This document shows positions 48,801-58,624 of a stretch of DNA of 64,000 bases, piece after piece (position 1 is the first letter of the stretch; the number at the start of each line of letters is the position of its first letter). The position numbers were made by a program, and so were the translations under genes. The notes beneath the pieces are model-generated. The model was not told where the DNA came from and made no database searches. It worked only from the letters and a program-made list of their open reading frames with translations. The stretch is from Steinernema hermaphroditum (taxonomy: Eukaryota; Nematoda; Chromadorea; Rhabditida; Steinernematidae): contig CM059622.1 in NCBI GenBank assembly GCA_030435675.1, positions 8,680,001-8,744,000 of the forward strand, in the 5' to 3' direction.

Positions 48801-51162
48801 TCCTCAGCCTGACTTCCTGCCCGAGGTAGATGAAAGCTTCGACTTGTTCGATTTCTTCTCCGTTCAGTATAATCGACGCTTCCTCTGTGGCCAGAATCTT
48901 TGTCTTCTCCCGGTTCATTCTAAGACCGCTTCTTCTGGACGCTTCGTGGAGTTCGGACACCATCTGCTGCAGCTCTTCTTCTGTGTTGGCGATCAACGCG
49001 ATATCGTCTGCAAATCGAAGATTCGAGAGCTTCGTACCATTGATGTTGATCCCAAAGTCTTGCCAGTCGAGCTCTCTGAAGACTTCTTCGAGCGTCGCCG
49101 TGAAGAGTTTCGGGCTGATGGTATCGCCCTGGCGGACTCCTCGTTGGATCTTGATCGGCACCCGTTCTTCTCCGAGTTGGACATACGACGCGGCCTGACC
49201 GTAGATCTTCCGTAGCAGGTTGAGGATCGCAGCCGGAACTCCTTGTCGCCTTATCGCATTCCACACAGCGTTGATTTCCACGGAGTCGAACGCCTTCTCA
49301 AAGTCGATGAAAGCGATGAAGAGCGGTATCCTGTATTCGCGCGTCTTCTCCACCAGAAGATTCACGGATTGAAGGTGGTCGACGGTGGAGTAGCTTCTTC
49401 GGAATCCCGCTTGCTCTTCTGGCTGCTCAGCATCCAAAATCCGCTCAATCCGAGTGACAATCACCTTTGTTAGAATCTTGTACACAGCGGAGAGCAATGA
49501 TATCGGCCTGTAGTTCTTCAGCTTCATCGGATCTCCCTTCTTGAACAGTAGGATCGTCGACGCGTCGGCCATCTTATCGGGAACCTCACAGTTTCTAAGG
49601 CACCAGTTCAGGATTCCGGTCAGAGGGCCGAGAATACTGTCTTTCGCAAGTTTCAGCATTTCAACCGTAACCTTGTCCATCCCTGGGCTTCTTCCGGTCC
49701 TCATCTTCTTCATCGCTTCTTCTACTTCTTCCGGCAAGATTTCTGGATATTCTTCTGGCTCTTCGGAGGCTTCATACTCGACGTTTGTACTGGAGGCGTA
49801 CAGATCTTCGTAGAATTCCTGGACGACTTCTCGAAGTTCCGCCTTCGTCGAGCACAGGTTCCCATCCTTGTCGCGCAGTTGAATGATTCTTCTTCTGCCG
49901 GTCGCGACTTCGCCTCGTATCTTCCTGAGCCCCTTACAGCTCATCATGGCTTCTTCGACCAGTCGACGGTGATGTTCGTTTATATCGTTTCGCACCTCAC
50001 GGCGGATCAGCTTGTTGAGCTCCGTGAGGGCAATTCGATCTCTTGCGGTCGTTTGGCGTCTCCGAAGCGTGTGTCGTTGTCGTAGGAGCTCTTCAGTGCT
50101 TGGCTTCAGTCGATTCTTCTTCTCTTCTTCTTCAGAGAATCGTGCGACTTCTTTGATGTAGCCGATCATCTCTTCGTATTCTGTCGGCGTCTCCGTGTGG
50201 ATTCTTGGCGGATTCATAGCGATGGCCATCTTGAAGAGATCCCGGTTCAAAGTCTTCTTTTTCATCGTTGACTGATCTTCTCTCCAGAGCCTCGGTGTTG
50301 GAGGTTGGATCACTGCTCGCAGAATCCGATGGTCCGAGCCCGCGTTGTAAGAGCCGAGGACGCTTGAGCTTCTGAACTGGATGCCTCGTGGTGCCAGACT
50401 GTAATCGATGCAGTTCTTCGACGTTGCATTCGGCGACATCCAGGTCCACTTGCGTCCTGGTCGGGCTTTGAAGTAGGAGTTCACCGACCGGAGGCGGAAG
50501 TCTTCGCACAGGTCGACGAGAAGTTGTCCTCGCCGGTTTCGGTCGCCATATCCGTGGATCCCGACTGCTTCTTCGGTCTCGTCTCTTCTTCGGCCCATCT
50601 TCGCGTTCAGATCACCGAGCAGAACAGGGAAAATCCTTAATCGATAGGAAGATCCCGATCCACCAACGTTGGCATCCCAGCTTGCTCCTATCGGCATACC
50701 AACGTGGCGCAGTTCCGCCCGGATCACTTCCAGAAACGCATCATAGTCGTCTTCTTCGTCGTCATCTTCCTCATCATCATCTTCTGGTCTTCGGCTACCC
50801 GTTGCTGGCGCATACACAGAGTAGAGGCGCAGCACTTGATCATCGAACTGGAGGTCCAGTCGGGAGATTCTTGGTGCAACTTGGTGGAACTGTCGGATAT
50901 GGGGCTTCAGCTGTTTCTTCACCAGGAATCCAGTGCCAGAGGTTCTTGTGCTGTCTTCTGGTCCGGCGTAGAAGAAGCAGTAGTCGGAATCCTCCAGGTC
51001 CATTGCGCCAAAGTTGTTCCATCTCAGTTCGGTGAGGGCGACGACATCCAGGTTGGTCTTCTCGAGTTCCTTCTGCAGCTCGACGAGGCGTGGCGTTGAA
51101 GCCAGTCGGCGTACGTTGAGAGTCCCCAGCACAACGCGAGGGACTTGGCGGGGGTGGAACAT
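45888..51162 (-). CDS. LINE ORF: endonuclease and reverse transcriptase (interrupted by hAT)
   Basis: Two coding blocks, 51162-48715 and 46331-45888, are one frame once the hAT insert and one target copy are set aside: 2448 + 444 nt, 963 codons. The N-terminus is an APE-like endonuclease: VVLGTLNVRRLAS, DVVALTELRWNN, VLLGDLNAKMGRRRDE, TWMSPNATSKNCIDYSLA and the SDHR of GSDHRILRAV. The reverse transcriptase has KNYRPISLLSAVYKILTKVI, FIAFIDFEKAFDSVE, GVRQGDTISPKLFTATLEEV and the catalytic LRFADDIALIA. The C-terminal part (MLYGSETWSLTKSARKRLAT, RPLGRPRTRWSDEF) is typical of RTE/CRE-like LINEs of animals. Apart from the insertion there is no stop or frameshift in the frame, so the copy was recently active. 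Confidence 0.9.
46332..46440. repeat. hAT left end with subterminal CCGAGAC repeats
   Basis: TIR CAGAGCTGTGCA followed by about eight copies of (A)CCGAGAC in about 90 bp. In hAT elements such subterminal repeats are transposase binding sites. The matching block lies at about 48595-48706. Confidence 0.85.
46450..48481 (-). CDS. hAT transposase (BED zinc finger, RNase H-like, C-terminal dimerisation domain)
   Basis: Starts MSSSRYADYFDLQSDAAVCL, whose CLSC...H(R)HLKSKH spacing is a BED zinc finger. Further exons give DGAKTAAVNRAIALMVAVDS, FVSFTSDSWTSEDNRHSLLS (first catalytic Asp region of hAT), CHLIVRDAASVMKKTV and LRSIDCFAHQLQL (the conserved CxxH), then PTIFVLRRAL and VVATLLDPKFKADFI. The last exon holds the dimerisation motif SSPATSVESERLFSMA. 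Introns of about 40-50 nt separate them. Between the BED finger and AVNAVKKRKVDDKTP the frame shifts by one base at a run of five A on the plus strand (48329-48333), so this copy may be inactive, or the run may be a sequencing error. Confidence 0.85.
48595..48706. repeat. hAT right end with subterminal CCGAGAC repeats
   Basis: About eight CCGAGAC words and the TIR TGCACGGCTCTG at 48695-48706. Confidence 0.85.
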
Positions 51163-51276
51163 TACTAGACTCTGCGGTTCCAATGCTTCTGAGTCTAGCC
51201 CCCGCTGTCTAGATGAGAGCTCCGGAGAGGCCCGACCGCTCACCACCACGACAGACAGGGGAATGTAAAAAATTTT

Positions 51277-51435
51277 AAAATTCAAAATTCAAAATTTTTT
51301 CACTATAATTTAAATGCCTCCCTAAAGAATATACACACAAAATTTCACTCAAAACAAACCACTCCACCCCACCTAAAACGCCCCCCAAAAACGGACAAAA
51401 ATTCAAAACACCCCACAACATAATTTCACAACAAC
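51277..51435 (+). repeat. Continuation of the split ~725-bp repeat unit
   Basis: From AAATTTTTTCACTATAATTT to CATAATTTCACAAC this closely matches 45140-45282 in the previous unit. It is the part of the last array unit displaced by the LINE insertion. Confidence 0.85.
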
Positions 51436-51876
51436 AAAGGCAGTGATAAGCATGCGGAGCAGAGGACGACGGCGCGGTCAAATTCGGCGTTCGGACTATT
51501 CTGACTCAGACCGCCCACCACTCTGCGAACTCACGGGAATGCAGTGGTGATAAAGCCAATTCGTCCGCGTCTCGACTGTCCGTAGAAAGCCGTTGCAACG
51601 GACAAGAAGCAGATCGACGAGAGCAAAAGTCATCGTTTTATCCAAAATAAACCCGGCTGCGCGCGAATTCGCGCCCTCCAGGTACTAAAAGCCAATTAGC
51701 CTGTAGCCCTGCGGGCGGCAAGATTGGCGCTTATGTAAATGGCTAAAGTGGGCGAAAAAATTGTAAAGTTTCAGGAAACTCGAACCGAAAACACTGCTGG
51801 TTACAAAATAGACAAAAAATCACTCAAAAACAGCAAAAAAACTCAAAGCTTAGCATCACCAGAGAGATAGTGGAAG
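51436..51876. other. Intergenic, no feature seen
   Basis: Short unrelated frames and A-rich tracts between the end of the repeat array and the foldback element. Nothing supportable. Confidence 0.4.
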
Positions 51877-53196
51877 TATACTCGCCGTCAAAAAAAACAA
51901 AGTCCGCACGTTCGGTCAGCGTGCGTGTGGTCTCCCCGATTTACAAGGGAAAACCTGACTTGAGCATCATAGAAACTCGATTTCTCTGTGGCGTTTCGCC
52001 GAAATCCGTCAAATACAAATTGTTCGTTAGTGGCCAGAGCGCCGCTCGTGCCAAATTTCGCTGCGAACCGTGCACTCTTTTCGTGCGAAAAAGTGTCTTT
52101 TCTCCGTGACTAGGTCTCATTTAGATGCTGCATAGATATTTCGGAACTGTTTTATCGGCAAAATGGCAGCAATTCGTTCTGTATGCGATCACAATCTATC
52201 ACCGATCGTGACGGTTACGGAATCTGACAGGTACGAGCATGCTATGAGAATCGAAGAATAGTCCGCTCTCTACGACAATGCACAAGTAGAGCTCATCTTG
52301 CATGATCCCGAACTATCAGATTTCGGCAGAAGCGAAGGTCTGCAATAGATTGCGATCACATACCGGGGGAATGTTACCATTCTGCCCAGAAACCTGTCCT
52401 GAAATTTCCCTGTAACGTGAAAAATAGACTTACAAGGGAACATCCCCAAGTGTCCGACGAGTTAGGAGCTGAGATGTGGCGCGGCTTGTAGACGGTCTTC
52501 TAACTAAGAAAACGCACATAGTCTCACCGGCCATAAATCAGTCGGGCTACCATAAAGATGGTCATGAAGTTGCAAAAAATTGTAAGGTCTCCTGGTGCGA
52601 TGTCCCTGACTAGTCAGAATATACGGTATTTTTGTCCGATTTTGGACGGGGTTTTTAAGGATTTCGGCATTTAGAGCCAAAATTAACATTACCAGTTAAC
52701 AACCATGTTCTTTTAGCAAGAAAGGGGGTCAAAAAATGACAAAAAACTGACATGAAAACCGTATATTCTGACGAGTCAGGGACATCGCACCAGGAGACCT
52801 TACAATTTTTTGCAACTTCATGACCATCTTTATGGTAGCCCGACTGATTTATGGCCGGTGAGACTATGTGCGTTTTCTTAGTTAGAAGACCGCCTACAAG
52901 CCGCGCCACATCTCAGCTCCTAACTCGTCGGGCACTTGGGGATGTTCCCTTGTTAGTCACGGAGAAAAGACACTTTTTCGCACGAAAAGAGTACACGGTT
53001 CGCAGCGAAATTTGGCACAAGCGGCGCTCTGGCCACTAACGAACAATTTGAATTTGACGGATTTCGGCGAAACGCCACAGGCGCAGAGAAATCGAGCTTC
53101 TATGATGCTCAACTCTGGTTTTCCCTTGTAAATCGGGGAGACCACACGCACGCTGACCGAACGTGCGGACTTTGTTTTTTTTGACGGCGAGTATAG
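51877..53196. mobile_element. 1.3-kb foldback (long inverted repeat) DNA element
   Basis: The ends are TATACTCGCCGTC...GACGGCGAGTATA. The right arm (about 52763-53196) pairs with the left arm in two pieces, 51877-52112 and 52432-52640, at high identity. About 120 bp of loop lies between. The arms carry identical-looking open frames (PIYKGKP...SIIE, FLCGVSPKS) only because they are copies. Flanking TA/TATA suggests TA- or TATA-targeted insertion. No transposase, so non-autonomous. Transcripts of it would fold into long dsRNA. Confidence 0.88.
52113..52431. repeat. 319-bp extra segment in the left foldback arm
   Basis: Present in the left arm and absent from the right arm, which reads straight across (CCGTGACTAACAAGGG in arm orientation). 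The segment has its own imperfect inverted repeat (ATGCGATCACAATCTAT near 52180 and ATAGATTGCGATCACAT near 52344), so it may be a smaller nested element. Confidence 0.7.
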
Positions 53197-53435
53197 AGCA
53201 TTACCATCTCAACTGTCTGTGTGGCTCATTGCGAACGTTCTCTGTTTGTAAGCGGGCGGTGTCGGGTTCGGTTCCCCTCGGGGTCCTTATTTTGTGTGGG
53301 TGTTTCCGCCGTGCGCACGGAAAAACACACACACACAGACCAACGGACCCGTCAGCTCTCCATTTATATATAGGGGATCGCCGAAAATAACGCAACTCTT
53401 GGAGATCGTTTGGGTACAAATTGACGCTTTCCTTG

Positions 53436-54351
53436 TCACCCGCGTGGTTCTTGTTTGCGCTCCTCCCTGAGTTGATGCGATACCAACTCCACAACTGAAG
53501 AAATATCCGAATCGGCGTCGACTACCTAGAAGATGATAAGAATGAGAATGCTTCATTTAGCTATGTGCGACCCACCTCAACGGGGTATTTATTTTGGTTA
53601 AGCAGCCAGTCGTCGTGGAGGTTATGAAGAGATCTTAAGTATTCCTGAATCTGTTTAGAAAAATAACTCGATGAACTGCCTTTTACCAGTGTAACGCTCT
53701 TTTCTTCATTACGACTGCGGGTGAGCAGGCGATCGAAGCAAACCTCTGGCGACGCTCTGAGATAAACTGAAGTGGGGATACTGTAATTCATTAAATACGG
53801 TAGCGGGACTCACTGAATAAGTCCGGACGTATGGAATGATGGTCTATGAAGCGCACAAAGTTTGCATGGAGTGCACTGACCTGCTCGCTCGTTAGGTAGT
53901 TCCTAAATCCCGTTTCGAGAGATGCAGAAGCAAGAGCAAGGAACTCACTGTCTCCTCATGTTCTCTACGAAGCAACAGCGCGCGCTGAAAATCGAGCGCT
54001 CCATAACGTTGACACCGTTTTTCAACTGAAATCCGTACTATCACTCTCTCAAGGACTGAAGCTGCGTACGAACCTGACAATGCTTCAAAACCATATCGAT
54101 CTGGACTTTCGCCTGGAACCAGAATGCCCACGTCTTCGGATCGGCGTACATCAACCCCTAAATAGGCCAGCAAGGCGTGATTTTGCACGAGAACTGGATA
54201 CCAGTGGGTTTACTCCTCCATAGCTCTTCCAAGTATCCAGCGGCTCCTGAATGGCGTTGACGCTTCTGTTTGCTGTCAACAACCGTGAGATAAGCGACGA
54301 CTTCCCACTCGCGATGTTTCCCTCAACGCATATCAAGCGTGGCAAACTCAT
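53436..54351 (-). CDS. Deoxynucleoside kinase (dNK/TK2/dGK family)
   Basis: Phosphorylates deoxynucleosides in the salvage pathway. The start [20 protein letters not shown] has the P-loop GNIASGKSS at the N-terminus with no mitochondrial leader. Next come [13 protein letters not shown] substrate-binding sequence, the family's ERS motif in [18 protein letters not shown], then [20 protein letters not shown] with the arginine-rich LID, and [19 protein letters not shown]. The final exon reads [20 protein letters not shown] and ends at TGA 53436. About five exons with ~45-nt introns. Substrate range (thymidine-specific or broad) cannot be told. It follows the eS27 gene on the same strand by 208 bp, so it could be a downstream operon cistron. 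Confidence 0.88.
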
Positions 54352-54558
54352 GACAACCTTTAACGAAACACACTGCCTGCGAAATCCCTCCCGCCAACAA
54401 CAATCGCAGAGAACAAGCACGGACCAGAGCACCAGAACCCATGTAGCGAGAAAAACACAATCTAACGTCCAAACAGCAACAAATTTATGAAAACAGGAAG
54501 GTATCCACGCGTTCGAGCTAAGGAACCTCGATGTAACAAATAGGAACAACAATGTACA

Positions 54559-54813
54559 TTAATGTTGCTTCTTGCGGAACGAGCAGCCCTCGACGAGGCG
54601 GGCCTTACCACCGGTGGGCTGGCAAAGGATGGTGGTGCATCCGACGCAGACGACAACGGACTGAGCGTGACTGAAGATAGTGGTGATCTTGTAGCATCCA
54701 GGGCACTTGACGTCCATGAAGAAAGAGTTGGGGTGCTGCACAAGGCGCTTCAGCTTGTGGGTCTGCTTCTCCTTGACCGGATCAGGGTGGAGCAAATCGC
54801 GAGCCAACGGCAT
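54559..54813 (-). CDS. rps-27: 40S ribosomal protein eS27 (RPS27)
   Basis: Small-subunit ribosomal protein with a C4 zinc ribbon. A single exon of 84 codons: [60 protein letters not shown], ending GCSFRKKQH. The four zinc cysteines (CPGC, CVGC) are intact, and the length equals the animal standard. A TTTTTTAG acceptor 26 bases upstream of the ATG suggests a trans-spliced or spliced 5' UTR. Confidence 0.97.
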   Translation of the reverse strand: MPLARDLLHPDPVKEKQTHKLKRLVQHPNSFFMDVKCPGCYKITTIFSHAQSVVVCVGCTTILCQPTGGKARLVEGCSFRKKQH

Positions 54814-55633
54814 CTTTGTTAACCTGTTGAGCGTGAACCTAAAAAGAGCGCTGTTAAAAACCACCAGGGAACGCGATGTTGCACAAAACGAGGCCATCTT
54901 GCGTAACACAAGTCAACTGCAAAACTAAGCCAACAAGTTGGGGAATAATTCAGCGCGCAGAAAAGTACGTTGAAGCGCAATCGACTTTCGCGAATCGCGA
55001 AATGGCTCAGATGGCGAAACAAACGATTCCAGTTAGGCAGTGCGTTCACCTAGTACGAGGCCCAAAACATACTGCAGCGGTTTCACGGCCTCACAGACCA
55101 CAACTTAGGTAGGTGCAAAACGAGGCGCAAATCGGGATATAAGTCAAGGAAAAATCCAGCAGTAACACTCCTGGCGCGGTTACCGTTCTTCTGAAATCTA
55201 AAATCGAGAAGTATCGTAACCGTAGGAAGCAGGTTTTCCCTTTGAAAGCTTTCAAAAAGTAGGAAAGTGGATACGTTCGGTAACGGGAATTTTGAAGCCT
55301 ATTACACCGAACTTCTCTCCTTCCATTGTGCTCTTTACGTGGCCGTTGTGCATGAATGGCCGAATTAGGAAGGCACAGCCTGCAGCTTTGGAGATGACAT
55401 GAAGGTTCATGGATCACCGCAGGTGCATCTCTGGGGCTGAGATTTTCTCGCTGGTGAGGTCTCGGCACGACTGGTCGAATTTTGTCGATTGGCGACGACG
55501 TTTTCTTGCGAGCAGCGCCGTGGATGCTCACAAGCAGCGGTTTTCTTTTGATACTTTCGCGACTTCCTCCGGCGTGTCGTATTCTTTGTAATATAATCTT
55601 CGGCAGATTAAAGAAAATTCCCTCTTTTCAGCC
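54814..55633. other. Divergent intergenic region between eS27 and OSCP genes
   Basis: Holds the promoters of two highly expressed genes transcribed in opposite directions. Frames in it are short and unsupported. The right end is CCCTCTTTTCAG, the probable trans-splice acceptor three bases before the OSCP start codon. Confidence 0.55.
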
Positions 55634-56346
55634 ATGAACAGCCTCGCGTTCAAAAGGAGCCTCTCGTTGAGCTCCGTCGCTCAACAGCTCGTCAAGACCC
55701 CCATTCAAGCTCACGGAATCGAGGGCCGCTACGCGTCGGCTTTGTACTCTGCTGCCTTCAAGAAGAAGAGCTTGGACACTGTTGACTCTGACTTGAAGAA
55801 GATCCGTGATATGTACCAAACAAACACGCAGTTCAAGGTATTTGGGAGTGACTCTGCAGTTATATCAAGTTTATGGATTTTCAGGAATTCGTTCTCGATC
55901 CTACTCTGAAGCGCCACAAGAAGAAGGATGCCGTTCAGGCTGTGCTCAGCAAGGTTGGAGTCAGTTCCGAATCCCAGAACTTCCTTGCTCTCCTCGCCGA
56001 GAATGGCCGTTTGAATAAGCTGGAGGCTGTCATCAACTCTTTCGAATCCATCATGCGTGCTCACCGCGGCGAGCTTTTCGTCCAGGTCACTACTGCAGAA
56101 GTAAGCCGTTTGCATACGGTGTCCTAATACGTATTGCCTGTTTAGCCTCTCGCGAAGAATCAAGAATCTGCCCTGCACTCCGCACTGCAGAAGTTTGCCC
56201 AGCAGGGACAAAAACTCCACGTCACCCTAGCCGTCAACCCCAAGCTGATCGGAGGAATGATCGTTAATATTGGCGACAAATACGTGGACATGTCCATTGA
56301 TTCTCGCATTAAGAAATACCAGCAGGTCCTCGAAAGCGCTGTTTAA
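55634..56346 (+). CDS. atp-3: Mitochondrial ATP synthase subunit O (OSCP)
   Basis: Peripheral-stalk subunit joining F1 to the stator. Three exons (55634-55837, 55885-56100, 56146-56346), introns of 47 and 45 nt, 206 residues, the usual length. The N-terminus (MNSLAFKRSLSLSSVAQQLV) is a Ser/Arg-rich mitochondrial presequence. Then IEGRYASALYSAAFKK, NFLALLAENGRLNKLEAVIN, SFESIMRAHRGELFVQVTTA and the conserved C-terminal block LIGGMIVNIGDKYVDMSIDS. The ATG lies three bases after TTTTCAG, a likely trans-splice site. Its stop is 54 bp from the stop of the convergent PDZ gene. C. elegans name atp-3 from memory. Confidence 0.96.
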
Positions 56347-56400
56347 TTTTTAGATGCTTATAGTCCTTTAGAACACTGATAAAGTGTACGTAAGTGTTTA

Positions 56401-57553
56401 TCATTTCTTCGCATCTGTGGTAAAGTTACAGAGGGGTTGATAGTTGTTCACTGGCTGAACAGGGACATGCACAAGTAGATTGGGATTTCCTTCACAGGCG
56501 ATGGGAGATTCCTCAGTCTTATCGTGAACACTGACACGCGAAGAGTCAGCTCTTTTCTTTGAAGACTCGCTTGTTTTCCTAAACGAGGTTTTTGCATCCC
56601 ATAAGGTTCGGTAGAACGTACGTAGCCGCTTTCCCGATAACCTTTGCAGGCTGCAAGTCCGGATTTCCTTTGAAACGAACCGTCTCCTTCTTCGTGATTT
56701 CGATGACATCGACTGCCAGTGGAAAATCGAGATCCTGCGTTTTTTCCGCCAGAAGAGCTGCACGGACATACGCTTTGGCTGCAGGGTCCTCCGCTTGTTC
56801 TATAGCCATCGTAGCCTAGAGAATCACCTAGTGCTACCTGGATAAGGTTGTTCCTACTTACATGTCCCTTTGCCTTAAGTTGCTTGAACAGCGAATCGCT
56901 TGCTTCATGAACGCTCGTCACGGGTTGGTTGTCGATATCAAGGATTGCATCTCCTATGTTGAGGGTAAGCGATGACAGCGTATCCTCAACCAGTCGAGTA
57001 ACGTAAACCTGCAAGTATACAGTAAGCAGTAATCATCACCTTGTTATGGACACCTTGTTGTTGTAAGACTTTATGGGTAGCGCCAGTTTGCAGCCACTAA
57101 TCATGAACATTATCCCCACGTGGTACTTGTATCCGGGAAGGGCGTCGTAATCGCGAGGAAGCCGTGACAACGGCATCTCCTGCTCGGTGATCGGACGTGA
57201 GATCTTCAGAAACAGCTAAAGAGGGGACAAATGAATCGCAGGAGCGGAACACTCGCCTTGTAGGACCCCAGGGTCAACTTCTTGACTACATCAATAAACA
57301 CTTTGCGATCAATCTTCTGTCCGTTTACCGTCAGAATCACATCTCCGAAACGGAGGTTACCGTGACTCGGCGACTCGCGCTCCACCTTCACGACGACAAG
57401 AGTACTGCTCACGCGAATTCCGAGCTGCAGAACCTCAGTAACTAAAGCAGCGGCCACTCCAGACCAACCTGCTCGTTCTTTTTCCCTTCCACTGTAACAT
57501 CCATCGTTTCGAACAGCGATCCCGGCACATTGGTGCCGTAGGCATTCGACATC
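56401..57553 (-). CDS. Nematode multi-PDZ protein
   Basis: Cytosolic scaffold-like protein with at least two PDZ domains, of a type abundant in nematodes. Exon 1 (MSNAYGTNVPGSLFETMDVT...) joins through a 44-nt intron to the first PDZ: LGIRVSSTLVVVKVERESPS then LRFGDVILTVNGQKIDRKVF. The middle contains ISRPITEQEMPLSRLPRDYD and YHVGIMFMISGCKLALPIKS. The second PDZ is VYVTRLVEDTLSSLTLNIGD with AILDIDNQPVTSVHEASDSL. After a helical region (EQAEDPAAKAYVRAALLAEK) a 43-nt intron (about 56581-56623) leads to a Ser/Lys-rich tail ending NFTTDAKK. It begins 147 bp after the stop of the Cgr1 gene on the same strand, so an operon is possible. Ligands unknown. Confidence 0.82.
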
Positions 57554-57699
57554 GGGCTCGAGGATTCTTCAGCTGTCCAGCAGCCCCCGACCGACCGCCG
57601 AAAGAGAACTCACAAGACTGAGCGAGCGACGTCTCAAATTTACTCGCGAGTAACAACAACGAGGAACAACAACAAGATCAACAAAGAGGCGAAGGGAAC

Positions 57700-58127
57700 T
57701 CAGTTGGTGTCGCGCTTCTGGATGGAACGGAGCTGCTTTTTCTTCGTTTTCTTCAGCTTGGCCGCGTTCGTAATCACCTGCACTACTTCACCTTTGCGTT
57801 CGTTCTCAGCTCTCCGTTCTTCCTGTTCCTTACGAACTTGAATCCGCGCAGCCTTCTCCTCCGCGATCTTCGAACGGATTTGCTCCTGGAACAGCTTTAC
57901 TGCCTTCTGATCGGACTTCTTCTTCATCTTCGTTTCCCAGGAGCTCTTCAACGGCTTGTCCTTGAAAATCGCAGTATGCCTGTAACGGCTGATTACAGAA
58001 TACGCGAAGTAGCTACCAACCTCTGCTTGTTCACCGTTTTCCACCAGCGTCCCGATTTCGGCATTCCTCTGGCCGATTCGCTCGTCTCCGCCGGCACCAA
58101 CATCGGGACCTCCTCCTCGTTTGACAT
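57700..58127 (-). CDS. CCDC86/Cgr1-family rRNA-processing protein
   Basis: Nucleolar protein of the Cgr1 family needed for 60S subunit rRNA processing in yeast. Exons 58021-58127 and 57700-57979 with a 41-nt intron give 128 residues. The N-terminus is MSNEEEVPMLVPAETSESAR, then SGRWWKTVNKQRHTAIFKDK, PLKSSWETKMKKKSDQKAVK, the signature of the family, and a long Lys/Arg/Glu coiled coil (EQEERRAENERKGEVVQVIT) ending KKKQLRSIQKRDTN. The length is normal for a minimal member of the family (yeast Cgr1 is about 120 aa). The strong conservation of W and KxSW residues makes the call safe. Confidence 0.92.
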
Positions 58128-58624
58128 AAATCGAAGAAAAAGTAAAATCGCAAGTACGCAACGCGGCACTAAAACGCGACAATATTCGATCGGCGCCAGA
58201 AGCGAATCAGCGCGACAGCACAGCACAGCCTAGTGGGTGGGCGTCCTGCTACGAAAACCCTGAACGTACCCAGATGTTTGCGGTATGTCGCTCTCAGCTG
58301 ATCGTGGCAGCGGTTCGATTCTCTCCGACTCCACTCCCCCAATCCGCGCTCCCGTCTCGTTTAGCGTTGCCACGCTGTTGTCGAATGTCACTAAAAACTC
58401 CAAAATCGCTTAATAGGTTATTTTGTGCAGCGTCCTCAACATTCGATATTTTGTGATTTTGGGCGCAAATCTTATTCTAGAGGTAACTTTGTAAAGATTT
58501 CCAAACTTCGTGGGCCTCAAAATTGAGAATGTGGAATATGTATCGGGTCGGCGACGCGATGATAAGTGGACCAAAAAAACGGAAAACAGTGTGCATCTTT
58601 TTCAGCTTCTTCTCGGCTGCCTCC
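58128..58624. other. Divergent promoter region between Cgr1 and ATG4 genes
   Basis: Between two genes transcribed outward. The right end has GCATCTTTTTCAG (about 58602), a probable trans-splice acceptor ahead of the ATG4 start at 58625. The frame is open further left to an ATG at 58529, but the acceptor makes the inner start more likely. Confidence 0.5.

Larger units (their letters stand above)
45854..51266 (-). mobile_element. RTE-type non-LTR retrotransposon, split by a hAT element
   Basis: A full-length LINE with one ORF (endonuclease plus reverse transcriptase), a short 5' region and a 3' tail of CGAATTTA-like repeats. It lies inside the last ~725-bp repeat unit, whose sequence continues on the other side from about 51277. 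Possible target duplication AAAAAATTTT on both sides, but the site is so A/T-rich that its limits are uncertain. Confidence 0.88.

Noticed and set aside
48793..49215. Plus-strand frames across the LINE
   Set aside because: Antisense to the reverse transcriptase, whose catalytic motifs are on the minus strand.
51870..52109. 79-codon frame and its near copy at 52957-53151
   Set aside because: Both are the same DNA in the two arms of a foldback element, with no protein family.
53200..53290. tRNA candidate around GGGTTCGGTTCCC
   Set aside because: B box has a mismatch, the A-box-like word is too far away, and no acceptor stem pairs.
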